Origin: Fibrobacterota bacterium
GTDB taxonomy: Bacteria; Fibrobacterota; Fibrobacteria; UBA11236
Direction: 5' to 3'
Length of the DNA stretch: 64,000 nucleotides
Assembly (NCBI GenBank): GCA_023249635.1
Contig: JAHFCH010000002.1
Coordinates: 57,058-121,057, forward strand
The notes below the pieces were generated by a model. That model was not told where the DNA came from. It was given only the letters and a program-made list of their open reading frames with translations, and ran no database searches. Numbering within the stretch: position 1 is the first letter of the stretch; each line of letters begins with the position of its first letter. The position numbers and the translations under genes are program-made. Below are positions 54,872 to 62,517 of the stretch, one piece after another.

Positions 54872-55537
54872 ATGAAACTCTCGAACCACGAACCCGCAAC
54901 CTTCAAAGCCAAAACCCTTGGGCTGGCCTTCGCCGCCCTCATCCCCGTCGCGGCGCAAGCGCATGACGGATGGAACAGATACGATGCCGACTCGCGCGCG
55001 CACGTATCCGGCACGGTAGAGGTGACCCACCAGATTCCCGGCGGCACCATTACGGTGGGCGCCGAATGGGGCAAGCATTCCGTACCGCAACCGCAGGTAG
55101 TGGTGGTGGAAAACCATCGCGGACCCGAAGTGGTGGTGATCGAGAAGGAGCATGGACGCGGCCATGGCCGTAACTGGAAGCGTAACCGTGAGGTTACCAT
55201 GGTGCGCGAAGAACCCCGGCGCCAGGTGGTCATCGTCAGTGAAGTCCCGGCCCGGCAACAGGTAGTGGTGGTGGAGCAACGTCCCGCCTGCGGCCGCGAG
55301 GTAGCCGTCGTGGAACACCGCGGTTATACCGAATCCCATGAGTACCGCGACGGCAACCAGGTCTCGGTGCAAAAGTCGGGACCCAACGGCACCTACCAGT
55401 ACTATCAGGATGCCAACCAGGTCTCGGAACAGCGTACCGACGGATCGGGCACCTACCACTACTACGAAGACGCCCACCAGGTGAGCGTCCAGGACAACCG
55501 GGACGGGCACCAGCGGAACGTTTACGTCCGCAAGTAG
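54872..55537 (+). CDS. Val-rich secreted protein with C-terminal tandem repeats
   Basis: 221 residues. Signal peptide (LGLAFAALIPVAAQA). The first half is homologous to 51815-52528: IPGGTITVGAEWGKHSV followed by PQVVVVE, then RRQVVIVSEVP and RQQVVVVEQRPACGREVAVVE, a series of strand-like Val runs alternating with charged residues. The C-terminal 65 residues are three imperfect repeats of about 20 residues, each starting Y-x-D-x-x-Q-V-S-x-Q and ending G-x-Y-x-Y (YRDGNQVSVQ, YQDANQVSEQ, YEDAHQVSVQ), suggesting a beta-roll. ATG 54872 has TGGAGG upstream; a longer in-frame region overlapping the preceding gene is rejected. Strong terminator follows. Confidence 0.78.
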   Translation: MKLSNHEPATFKAKTLGLAFAALIPVAAQAHDGWNRYDADSRAHVSGTVEVTHQIPGGTITVGAEWGKHSVPQPQVVVVENHRGPEVVVIEKEHGRGHGRNWKRNREVTMVREEPRRQVVIVSEVPARQQVVVVEQRPACGREVAVVEHRGYTESHEYRDGNQVSVQKSGPNGTYQYYQDANQVSEQRTDGSGTYHYYEDAHQVSVQDNRDGHQRNVYVRK

Positions 55538-55630
55538 CGATGGCTCCGACCGCGACCCCCTCGAAGGTCCGGGCTTCCGCAAGGCCCGGGCCCGCGGTCC
55601 CGGTGGCCTATAGGCTCATGCCCGGTCCCA

Positions 55631-55664
55631 CCCCCGCCCCGGAATCCCCGGGACGGGGGTTTTT
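55631..55664 (+). terminator. Intrinsic terminator after 54872-55537
   Basis: 12-bp stem (55631-55642 with 55648-55659, one mismatch), 5-base loop, followed by TTTTT (55660-55664): the best intrinsic terminator in the window. It ends 27 bases before the next ATG. Confidence 0.8.
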
Positions 55665-55690
55665 GCTATTCTTTGCCGGTGCGGAAACCT

Positions 55691-58168
55691 ATGCGTAAAA
55701 TCTGCGCAACCGCCGCCGCGGCCGCTCTCCTGTGGACCGCCGCCGCCCAAGCCAAGGCCCCCATCCCGGATATCCGCGACAGCTACGGAGTGGCCCTGGC
55801 CGACTATGATCGCGACGGGCTGCTGGACGTATACATGGTCGGCTTCCGCACTTTGAACCGGCTGCTCATCAATAACGGCGACGGCACTTTCCGCGACAAA
55901 TCCATTCCCGCCGGCGTGGGCGGCAACCTCATGCCCCAGGGCATCCGCAACCTGGAGCTGGGCGCCAGCGCGGCGGACTTCGACAATGACGGCGCCGTCG
56001 ATCTGCTCATCTGCGGCTGGGGCGAGTCCCTGGACCTGCTCAAGAACCGGAAGGACGGCACCTTCTATTCCGTGACCCGGCGCGTGGGACTGCAACGGGA
56101 CGTGGACGCCAACATGGCGGTGTGGGCCGATCTCGATCGCGACGGTTGGCTCGATCTGCTGCTGACCAATGAACAAGGGCCGGTGCGGTTGTACCGCAAT
56201 GATCATGGCCTGAGGCTTACCGCCATTCCCCTGGACTCGGCCGGTATCGCCGCCGATACGGGGTCCCAAGGCGCGCTCTGGGCGGATCTGGACCTCGACG
56301 GCGATCCCGATCTGGTTTTGGCGGGCTGGCATCATCCTCTGCGCATCTACGAACAGGTAGCGCCCTTCCGGTTCCGCGAGGTCGAGCTGGGATTCGCCAT
56401 CGCGCCCGGCACGCGCTGCAACGCCATCTTGCCGGGGGATTTCGACAATGACGGCGATCCGGATCTGCTCATTACGGTGCGCCAAGGCGCCAATCTGCTG
56501 CTGGAAAACCAGGCCGATCCTCCCCGCGTATCCGGGCATCCCGCCGATTGGCGCGCAACCGGCAAACCCATCGCCTTCAAGGAAAACGCCCACGGCCGCG
56601 GCCTGTCCGATACCCTGGACAGCTATGGCGGCGCGTTCGGGGATTACGACGGGGATGGCGATCTGGATCTGTTCATAACCACCCGGGCCGCCAACCACTA
56701 TTACGAGAACGCGCAGGGCATGTTCCTGGCCCGGGATCTGGGAGCCGTAGGCATCGACGACGACTCCTCCACCTATAACACGGGTTTCATGGCGGGCGAT
56801 CTCACCCCCGCCCCCGGCGACGAAATGGTGATCGTTTCCCGTGACAGCGCTTCGGCCATCCAGGACGGACCGCCGCCGGCCCGACACCGCCTGTTGGTTT
56901 CCTTGCGCGGCGTACAGTCCAACGCAGCGGGTATCGGCGGCCAATTGACCCTGTGGGAGCGCCGCCCCGGCCAAGGACCGGAAGAATGGTTCCTCACCCA
57001 GAGCTGCGAACTGCACGACGGGGAAGGGTACCTCAGCAGTTACGTGGGGCCCGCATCCTTCTACCTCCCCGATTCGGCGGCAGGGCTGCGGTTGCGCGCG
57101 CGTTTCCCGTCGGGGAAGATCATCACCCGTCGCATCGCGCCGGGCGATTCGGTGCTGGAGATCTGGGAAGGGGGATTCATTTCCGCCGCCTGGGAGCGGG
57201 GAACGCGGGCAGCCTACAACGGCTTGCGCGATCCCGTGCGCCGCCGGACCATCCTCCTGTTTCTGCTGGGATCGGCCGCGGCCATCTTGCTGCTGCGCGC
57301 CATCCTCAAGGCCATGGCCGGCAACATCGCGCGTAAGCGATACACGCGCGAACTCGTGGATAAGAATCGCGAGCTTCAGGAACTGATCCAGGAAGTGAAC
57401 CGCACCCAACAGCAACTGATCCATAGCGAGAAGCTGGCGGGCCTGGGCCAACTGGTGGCCGGAATCGCCCATGAGCTGAACAATCCCATCGGGTTCATCT
57501 ACGCCAACCTGTTCCAGATCCGCAAGTACCTGGAAGGGCTGCAGGCGGGGGGCCTGGAAGGCCTCGATGAGAAAGCGCGCGGAACCCTGCGTAAAATCGA
57601 TCAGGCCTTGCGCGAAAGCCAGGATGGATCCATCCGCATCCGTGATATCGTCCAGAACCTGCGCGGCCTCTCGCGGGCGGGAACCGCCGGTCCGGGTACG
57701 CCGCTGCGCAAGCAGGCCTGCGACTTCAACCGGCTCATCGACAAAAGCCTGCTGTTGGCGCAAACAACCTTCAGCAAGAATATTGCGGTGGAAAAGGACT
57801 ACGGCTCCATTCCCGTCGTCGAGGCCGACGAAACCCAGATCCAACAGGTGTTCCTGAACATACTCGTGAATGCGGGCCAGGCCCTGGGCGAAAAGGGACG
57901 CATTCGCATCCGCACCCATACCGAAGGTGGCATGGCCGTCGCTTCCCTTACCGACGACGGCCCCGGCATCAAGGCCGAAGATGTGAAGCACGTCTTCGAG
58001 CCCTTTTTCACCACCAAGCCCGTAGGCCAAGGCATCGGTCTGGGACTGCATATCTGCTACCAGATCATGCAGGCCCACCATGGCGATATCCAGGTCCGCT
58101 CCCGGCTTGGCCAGGGAGCGGAATTCTTGGTAAGCCTGCCTCTCAATCCGCAAAATGCCGGCAATTAG
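55691..58168 (+). CDS. Sensor histidine kinase with FG-GAP/VCBS beta-propeller and ASPIC-UnbV extracytoplasmic domain
   Basis: 825 residues. Signal peptide (CATAAAAALLWTAAAQA). Residues about 30-360 form an integrin-like propeller with at least six calcium-type D-x-D-x-D-G motifs (DYDRDG, DFDNDG, DLDRDG, DLDLDG, DFDNDG, DYDGDG). Next comes an ASPIC/UnbV-like domain (about 400-495: RGVQSNAAGIGGQLTLW, ELHDGEGYLSSYVGP, LRARFPSGKIITR). Transmembrane helix near 518-540, coiled coil, HisKA with His594 in GIAHELNNPIG, and HATPase (VFLNILVNAGQAL, DDGPGIK, GIGLGLHI). The H-N-N-P box groups it with kinases that feed NtrC-type regulators; such a regulator lies at 58981. Propeller sensors of this kind on a kinase are unusual. 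Confidence 0.92.
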   Translation: MRKICATAAAAALLWTAAAQAKAPIPDIRDSYGVALADYDRDGLLDVYMVGFRTLNRLLINNGDGTFRDKSIPAGVGGNLMPQGIRNLELGASAADFDNDGAVDLLICGWGESLDLLKNRKDGTFYSVTRRVGLQRDVDANMAVWADLDRDGWLDLLLTNEQGPVRLYRNDHGLRLTAIPLDSAGIAADTGSQGALWADLDLDGDPDLVLAGWHHPLRIYEQVAPFRFREVELGFAIAPGTRCNAILPGDFDNDGDPDLLITVRQGANLLLENQADPPRVSGHPADWRATGKPIAFKENAHGRGLSDTLDSYGGAFGDYDGDGDLDLFITTRAANHYYENAQGMFLARDLGAVGIDDDSSTYNTGFMAGDLTPAPGDEMVIVSRDSASAIQDGPPPARHRLLVSLRGVQSNAAGIGGQLTLWERRPGQGPEEWFLTQSCELHDGEGYLSSYVGPASFYLPDSAAGLRLRARFPSGKIITRRIAPGDSVLEIWEGGFISAAWERGTRAAYNGLRDPVRRRTILLFLLGSAAAILLLRAILKAMAGNIARKRYTRELVDKNRELQELIQEVNRTQQQLIHSEKLAGLGQLVAGIAHELNNPIGFIYANLFQIRKYLEGLQAGGLEGLDEKARGTLRKIDQALRESQDGSIRIRDIVQNLRGLSRAGTAGPGTPLRKQACDFNRLIDKSLLLAQTTFSKNIAVEKDYGSIPVVEADETQIQQVFLNILVNAGQALGEKGRIRIRTHTEGGMAVASLTDDGPGIKAEDVKHVFEPFFTTKPVGQGIGLGLHICYQIMQAHHGDIQVRSRLGQGAEFLVSLPLNPQNAGN

Positions 58169-58170
58169 GA

Positions 58171-58199
58171 TTGACTTGGCTATGTTTTCCTGCTATCTT
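58171..58199 (+). promoter_or_regulatory. Sigma-70-type promoter of the toxin-antitoxin pair, near-leaderless
   Basis: TTGACT (58171-58176), 17-base spacer, TATCTT (58194-58199). The expected transcription start is about 58206, only a couple of bases before the ATG at 58208. No ribosome site precedes that ATG, which fits a leaderless mRNA. Confidence 0.65.
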
Positions 58200-58207
58200 A
58201 GCTAAGT

Positions 58208-58540
58208 ATGGATGTCAAGACCGGTGATTTGAAAAACAATCTGAGCCGCTACCTCAAGCGCCTCGCCGAAACCGGCGAGATGATAACCATCCTCGATCGG
58301 AATACGCCGGTCGCCCGCATACTTCCTCTGCGCGGAAAGCGAGGGGTGAAAAAGGATTCCTCCTGGACTAAGGAGCGCGCGGCCCTTTTGAAGAAGGCGG
58401 CTAACCTCGGAATCAACTTGTCGGTTTCGGAAACGCGGCCGGCGGCCTTTCGCGACCTGCGCATTGTTCCCCGCACGGCGCCAGACGGCAGGACGGACAT
58501 CGAGACGGTTGTCCGGATGCGCCGGGAAAAGGACTATTGA
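58208..58540 (+). CDS. Phd/YefM-family antitoxin
   Basis: 110 residues. The N-terminal 40 residues carry the Phd/YefM DNA-binding fold (DLKNNLSRYLKRLAETGEMITILDRNTPVARILPL). The C-terminal charged tail would wrap the toxin. Such antitoxins repress their own promoter, which here begins only about 37 bases upstream. The stop overlaps the toxin start (TTGA), so the two are translationally coupled. The pair sits between a sensor kinase and its probable response regulator. Confidence 0.9.
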   Translation: MDVKTGDLKNNLSRYLKRLAETGEMITILDRNTPVARILPLRGKRGVKKDSSWTKERAALLKKAANLGINLSVSETRPAAFRDLRIVPRTAPDGRTDIETVVRMRREKDY

Positions 58541-58953
58541 GCGCAAAACCCGCCAAAATCCAATTTTGGGATACCAGCGCCTTGGTCGCCCTGATCGCCC
58601 TCGAAAAGCATTCTACAATCTCCCTCAAAGCCCGCGCCGAAGGAACCCGGTTCCTGGCGTGGAACTGGATGCGTATAGAGGCTTACTCGGCCTTGACGCG
58701 CAGGCGGTTAGGCCAAGGGGATTTCAGGTTGCTTCGCTCTATACTCGATCTGTTTGAATACATCGCCATCGATCCGCTGGATTTCCCTGCACTGGAAAAA
58801 ACCATCCAGAAGCATCGGCTCCGTTCCGCGGACGGCGGGCATCTCTTCTGCCTGAAACAGGCCAAGAAACTCGACTCTAAAATCACATTCGTCTGTTTCG
58901 ATGACGAATTGGCGCGAGCCTCAGCGTCCGAGGGCATCCCGGTCTATAGCTGA
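58537..58953 (+). CDS. VapC-like PIN-domain toxin
   Basis: 138 residues, PIN ribonuclease. The acidic active-site set is present: Asp12 (FWDTSALVALI), Glu48 (WMRIEAYSAL), Asp99 (SADGGHLFCL) and Asp122/123 (CFDDELA). Such toxins cleave tRNA or rRNA when the antitoxin is lost. Start TTG 58537 lies inside the antitoxin stop. PIN toxins are usually paired with varied antitoxins; a Phd-type partner is common. Intact reading frame. Confidence 0.9.
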   Translation: MSAKPAKIQFWDTSALVALIALEKHSTISLKARAEGTRFLAWNWMRIEAYSALTRRRLGQGDFRLLRSILDLFEYIAIDPLDFPALEKTIQKHRLRSADGGHLFCLKQAKKLDSKITFVCFDDELARASASEGIPVYS

Positions 58954-58980
58954 TCCGTTCACCTTGAGCGTAGGAGACGC

Positions 58981-60459
58981 ATGGACCCCAAGAAACCCAC
59001 CCTCCTCGTCGTCGACGACGAACCGGCCATCGTCAGCAGCATCATCCGTTCTCTGGAAGAAGAGTACGAATGCCTCGGGGCCGCGAACGCCGCGGAAGGC
59101 CGCAAACTTTTCGAGACCCATTCCATCACCTGCGTCATCAGCGATCAACGCATGCCCGGCGAACCCGGCTCGGAATTCCTGGCCTGGGTGCGCAAGCAGC
59201 ATCCCGACACCATCCGCATCCTCATCACCGGCTTCTCCGATTTCGAATCGGTGGTGGCCGCCGTGAACCAGGGGCAGATCTACCACTTCCTCCACAAGCC
59301 TTGGGAACCCATCCAGCTGGAAGTGGTGGTGCGCCAGGCGGTGCAGGTGCATCAGCTTACCGAAGAGAACCGCCGCCTGCAATCGGAACTACAGAGCCGC
59401 AACCGCGTGCTCGAGCGCGAAAACCTGACGCTGAAATCCGATACCATCCAGGCCTCGGCGGCCTTCCGCGATCTCATCGGGCTCTCGGCCCCCATGCAGC
59501 GCCTCAAGGACAAGCTCCAGGCCTTGTTGCAATCCCAGAGTACCGTGCTCGTCACCGGCGAGTCGGGAACCGGCAAGGAGCTGGTGGCCCGCGCCCTGCA
59601 TTTCGCCGGCTCCCGCAAGGACAAACCCTTCGTGGCCCAGAACTGCGCGGCCCTACCCGACTCCATCCTGGAAAGCGAATTGTTCGGCCACGTCAAAGGC
59701 GCCTTTACCCATGCCACGGAAAACCGCATGGGTATCATCGAAAGCGCCCAAGCCGGCACCCTCTTCCTCGACGAGGTGGGCGATATGACCCTGACGATGC
59801 AGGCCAAGCTGCTGCGCTTCCTGCAAGAGGGCGTGCTTACCCCCGTGGGCGGCCGGACCGAGAAGAAGGTGGACGTCCGCGTCATCGCCGCGACGCATCG
59901 CGACCTCGAAGCCATGGTCAAGGACAAGACCTTCCGCGAGGATTTGTATTACCGCCTCGCGGTCGTGCCCCTACGCACGCCGGCCCTGCGGGAACGCCGG
60001 GACGATATCCCCGTGCTTTCCGAATTCTTCCTTCGCAAGAAGGCCGCCAAATTCAGCCGCCCCGTGCCGCGCCTGGCCCCGGAAACCCTGGCCCGCCTCT
60101 CGGCCCACAATTTCCCCGGCAACGTGCGCGAGCTCGAGAACGCGGTCGAATACGCGCTCAACATGCTGGGAGACCGCGGCGTCGTGTTGCCCGGAGATTT
60201 ACCGGATCGATTCCAGGGATCGGATTCAGCCCCGGCGACAGGCGTGGGCAAACCGGGCACGGGCGCAGCGGGAGAAGCGGCCGCCGCTCTGCCGAACGAT
60301 TTGCTCCTGGACGAAGCCGTAATGGCGCTGGAAGTGGAGTGGATCAACCGCGCCATGCTGACCACGGGCGGGAACATTTCCCAGGCGGCGAAGGTCTTGG
60401 GCCTCAGCCGCCAGGGGTTGCACAACAAGCTGGCGAAGTACGGGATCCGGGGGGAATAG
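58981..60459 (+). CDS. NtrC-family sigma-54-dependent response regulator with variant GAFTHA loop
   Basis: 492 residues. Receiver (about 5-125) with DD at 12-13, Asp55 in VISDQRMPG and Lys106 in FLHKPWEP, in the HupR/RpfG-like subgroup. Coiled linker, then AAA+ domain: Walker A GESGTGKE (193-200), sigma-54 loop GAFTHA (240-245) where nearly all activators have GAFTGA, GTLFLDEVGDM Walker B, and an R-finger region REDLYYRLAVVPL. C-terminal Fis-type HTH (NISQAAKVLGLSRQGLHNKLAKYGI). Likely partner of the propeller kinase at 55691. The His for Gly change in the loop may weaken or retune sigma-54 contact. AGGAG precedes ATG. Confidence 0.94.
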   Translation: MDPKKPTLLVVDDEPAIVSSIIRSLEEEYECLGAANAAEGRKLFETHSITCVISDQRMPGEPGSEFLAWVRKQHPDTIRILITGFSDFESVVAAVNQGQIYHFLHKPWEPIQLEVVVRQAVQVHQLTEENRRLQSELQSRNRVLERENLTLKSDTIQASAAFRDLIGLSAPMQRLKDKLQALLQSQSTVLVTGESGTGKELVARALHFAGSRKDKPFVAQNCAALPDSILESELFGHVKGAFTHATENRMGIIESAQAGTLFLDEVGDMTLTMQAKLLRFLQEGVLTPVGGRTEKKVDVRVIAATHRDLEAMVKDKTFREDLYYRLAVVPLRTPALRERRDDIPVLSEFFLRKKAAKFSRPVPRLAPETLARLSAHNFPGNVRELENAVEYALNMLGDRGVVLPGDLPDRFQGSDSAPATGVGKPGTGAAGEAAAALPNDLLLDEAVMALEVEWINRAMLTTGGNISQAAKVLGLSRQGLHNKLAKYGIRGE

Positions 60460-60490
60460 CTCCAGGCGGACAAGCACCCGTACCAAAATT

Positions 60491-60823
60491 TTATTGCTGA
60501 CCGGTAGAGATGCCTTTGAAAAACGGATCACCCGTTGCAGTTGTCGTATCCAACCGAACGACATCACCCGTACTTTTAGCCGAAATCAGAATGGAATAGA
60601 TGAATTTTGCGCGATCTTCAGTGCAACCTGCCTGGTTGGCATAGTAGATGTACCATCTGCTATTGCCCAATGCGTCTACACCCTGCGTTTGAATATACAT
60701 GGAACCCATATTGGCATCATAGTTATAGTTCACCGTCTTAATAGTCTTATCGCTTGTCCAAGCGGCGTGCAGGCTCGCCCCCGACAGCAATAAAATCATG
60801 CCTACTGCTTTTACGATTTTCAT
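60491..60823 (-). CDS. Small secreted protein, unrecognised
   Basis: 110 residues. Clear signal peptide (MKIVKAVGMILLLSGASLHA) with predicted cleavage before AWTSDK. The mature 90 residues are polar, rich in Thr/Asn/Tyr, with a single Cys (GCTEDR). GGAGGAGA lies 4 bases before ATG. Base composition is less GC-rich than the genes to the left, marking the start of an accessory stretch. No family recognised; could be a secreted effector or a small periplasmic protein. Confidence 0.7.
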   Translation of the reverse strand: MKIVKAVGMILLLSGASLHAAWTSDKTIKTVNYNYDANMGSMYIQTQGVDALGNSRWYIYYANQAGCTEDRAKFIYSILISAKSTGDVVRLDTTTATGDPFFKGISTGQQ

Positions 60824-60846
60824 TCGTCTCCTCCGAATTCGTTTAG

Positions 60847-61116
60847 GAAAAAAGTAAGGACTTTTATTGGGTACAGGGATTTCCGGTTTCTGAATCTGCG
60901 CCCATTTGGGCGCAGATCGTCCAGGAAAATAAGCCTGCGTGGTCGAGGAGCAGCGGCGGTAGCGCCTTGACGTTTCTCTCCATCAATGGATACCGCGTTG
61001 AAGAACAGCGGGACGAAGAATTGGCGGATCTCATTTTGGACTACCTGAACAAGGTCGCCATCAAGGATGACTTGGCCCGGTACTTTCGGGAGCGCTCCCT
61101 CTCTAAAGAGTCCTGA
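60847..61116 (+). pseudogene. Remnant of a Doc/Fic-type toxin (death-on-curing), C-terminal part
   Basis: Open frame with no usable start codon. It reads AQIVQENKP, then a scrambled stretch, then ALTFLSINGYRVEEQRDEEL and DDLARYFRERSLSKES. Doc proteins have IVQ-NKPF-x-DGNKRT-x-ALTFL-x-NGY; here the catalytic loop is replaced by AWSRSSGGS, one residue short and lacking D-G-N-K, so the active site is lost. The rest of the Doc C-terminus is intact in frame. Best explained as a decayed toxin gene. The opposite-strand frame over the same span is a shadow. Confidence 0.6.
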
Positions 61117-61569
61117 GACCCATTCGGATTCGGTCATTCGACCTCCTCCCGCCCCCGCGCGGGGCCGCTGACACGGCACGGCCTAGTGCTCCTCACTCTG
61201 TACGCCCTGTTCGTCGCGCCCCTAGGTCCCGGCCGGGCAGTCCGTCCCGATGCGTTCCGCATCGCTCCTTGCCATAATGTGCCTTCTGCGAACTGGCCGG
61301 CTTCGGCTCTGGCCGCTGTGCGGCCTAACCCGTGCCCTCCGCGCGCCATCCCACCCAGGAGTAGAAAGATGTGCGAATTGATGTCACACCCGTTACCAAA
61401 GTAAACATTACGAAGAAAGAGAAACTATCATCGTAGCCTCGCGCACACTCTGCGCGGCAATCTCTGCACATCGATTCCAATTGGGTCATATTCTGACACG
61501 CGGACTTCCTAGGTTTCCGATTGCCCTGCTTTTGTGTCCAATCATGTTGTTTTAATAAAGGAGATCACC
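61117..61569. other. Intergenic region without a convincing gene
   Basis: About 450 bases between the Doc remnant and a small gene. Short frames on both strands have poor composition and no family features. A 7-bp hairpin (CGATGCG/CGCATCG, 61248-61264) is the only clear structure. Sequence becomes AT-richer from about 61400 toward the next gene. Confidence 0.5.
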
Positions 61570-61764
61570 ATGTGCGCAACCAGTATCACCGGCGGAAACC
61601 CTGATCCAGAAACCGCTCAAAGGGATGAAGTGCATGAAGCGCGGAGACGGAAGGAAATCTCGGCAGCCGCGCGCATTTCCTCCCTTCTGGAACAGGACGC
61701 AAGACCTACGCCCAAGCGTGCGGCCGCGCGGGCAGGCGCCGCGCCCGTCAAGGCCGCGGCTTAG
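61570..61764 (+). CDS. Small Ala/Arg-rich protein, unrecognised
   Basis: 64 residues, starting MCATSITGGNPDPETAQ. A good AAAGGAG site 6 bases before ATG 61570 supports translation. The middle is charged and helical (EVHEARRRKEISAAARISS), the end is an Ala/Lys/Arg tail. No family recognised. Overlaps the upstream part of the HTH frame that follows, so the two may be a unit. Confidence 0.55.
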   Translation: MCATSITGGNPDPETAQRDEVHEARRRKEISAAARISSLLEQDARPTPKRAAARAGAAPVKAAA

Positions 61765-61834
61765 TCGTGCCTTCCGCGCCGGAACACCGCGACGGGTCTA
61801 TCAGGACCTGCGCCGCCAGTATTCCCAATACTTG

Positions 61835-62092
61835 GTGGAACGGGAAGACAAAGCCGTAGATTACTTCGAGACAGATCTCCATAAGAAGGTCGCGGCCACC
61901 ATGGCGCCGGGCCTTTGGCTCAAACATCTGCGCGAAGCCCATAGCCTTTCGCAAGCGGAGCTTGGAGTAAAAATCGGCGCGGTGAAAGCCTCCCGTGTCT
62001 CCGACTGGGAGAACAACCAACGTGCTGTCAGCAAAGAGGCCGCCAAAAGCCAGGCAAAGCTCTTCCACGTCCCCGCCGACCGCTTTATCTGA
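61835..62092 (+). CDS. XRE-family HTH protein, antitoxin-like
   Basis: About 85 residues from the GTG chosen here. Contains an XRE helix-turn-helix: LWLKHLREAHSLSQAELGVKIGAVKASRVSDWENNQRAVSKE region, closing with AKLFHVPADRFI. This pattern (S-Q-A-E-L-G...S-x-W/M-E-N...P/V-S-K-x-x-A-K) is common in antitoxins and small regulators. The start is not resolved: the frame is open back to 61625 and none of the candidate starts has a ribosome site; GTG 61835 is a minimal choice. A toxin partner is not visible next to it. Confidence 0.6.
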   Translation: MEREDKAVDYFETDLHKKVAATMAPGLWLKHLREAHSLSQAELGVKIGAVKASRVSDWENNQRAVSKEAAKSQAKLFHVPADRFI

Positions 62093-62167
62093 TCTCTCCC
62101 TGAGCGCGCCGCGCGTTAACGCCCGTGCGGGCCCCTCCATGCCCAATTCTTCCCCCCTCACTGCGTA

Positions 62168-62296
62168 TTGCTTGGCCGGGTCCTGGCCGCTTCGGAGGCC
62201 TTCCTGAACCTGAAGCCTGAAGAGCAGCGGGTCATCATCAGCCACATGAATGCCCTGATAGGGCACAAAAAACAGAAGCACGCGGCAGCGGGTTAG
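62168..62296 (+). CDS. Possible 42-residue small protein or decayed HTH-gene extension
   Basis: Weak candidate. From TTG 62168 the frame reads 42 residues including SEAFLNLKPEEQRVIISHMNALIGH, which looks like a real helical pattern. It is in the same frame as the XRE gene, separated by two stop codons (62090 and 62117). It ends 3 bases before the next ATG. It may be a genuine small gene or a broken tail of the HTH gene. Confidence 0.3.
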   Translation: MLGRVLAASEAFLNLKPEEQRVIISHMNALIGHKKQKHAAAG

Positions 62297-62299
62297 CGC

Positions 62300-62467
62300 A
62301 TGCTGGCCAAGAAGAAGAAAGCAGCCAAAGAGCCACGGCAGTTTGTCGGGAAGCTCCAGCTCAAGGAGTTGCTCGCCAAGCCCAAGCTGTCCATCGAGGA
62401 CATCGCGAATAAGCTCAAGACCACGCCTGGGATCGTGCGGCGGTATATTCAGCGGTATGGATTGTGA
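62300..62467 (+). CDS. 55-residue basic HTH-like small protein
   Basis: Starts ATG 62300, ends TGA 62465-62467. Lys-rich N-terminus (MLAKKKKAAKEPRQ) then LKELLAKPKLSIEDIANKL and TTPGIVRRYIQRYGL, which fits a helix-turn-helix (D-I-A-x-x-L...-V-R-R-Y-I). It could bind DNA. It follows the candidate small protein by 3 bases. No ribosome site is obvious and no family is recognised by me. Confidence 0.5.
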   Translation: MLAKKKKAAKEPRQFVGKLQLKELLAKPKLSIEDIANKLKTTPGIVRRYIQRYGL

Positions 62468-62517
62468 GAGTGAGGGGATGTTACAGGGATTCCCGTGAGA
62501 AAAAGCGCGTTAACGAA

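Noticed and set aside
55616..58153. 845-codon open frame on the - strand
   Set aside because: Exactly opposite the propeller histidine kinase; low-complexity composition and no domain features.
60820..61179. 119-codon frame on the - strand with MPCQRPRAG start
   Set aside because: Opposite the Doc/Fic remnant, which has family-like residues; the minus frame has none.
61320..61400. GCCTAAC-like motif suggesting an integron attC site
   Set aside because: No matching GTTRRRY partner at a suitable distance and no foldable attC structure found.
62110..62515. GCGCGTTAACG repeated near 62110 and 62508, as if bounding a cassette
   Set aside because: Eleven-base GC-rich match only; no recombination-site symmetry or integrase seen.
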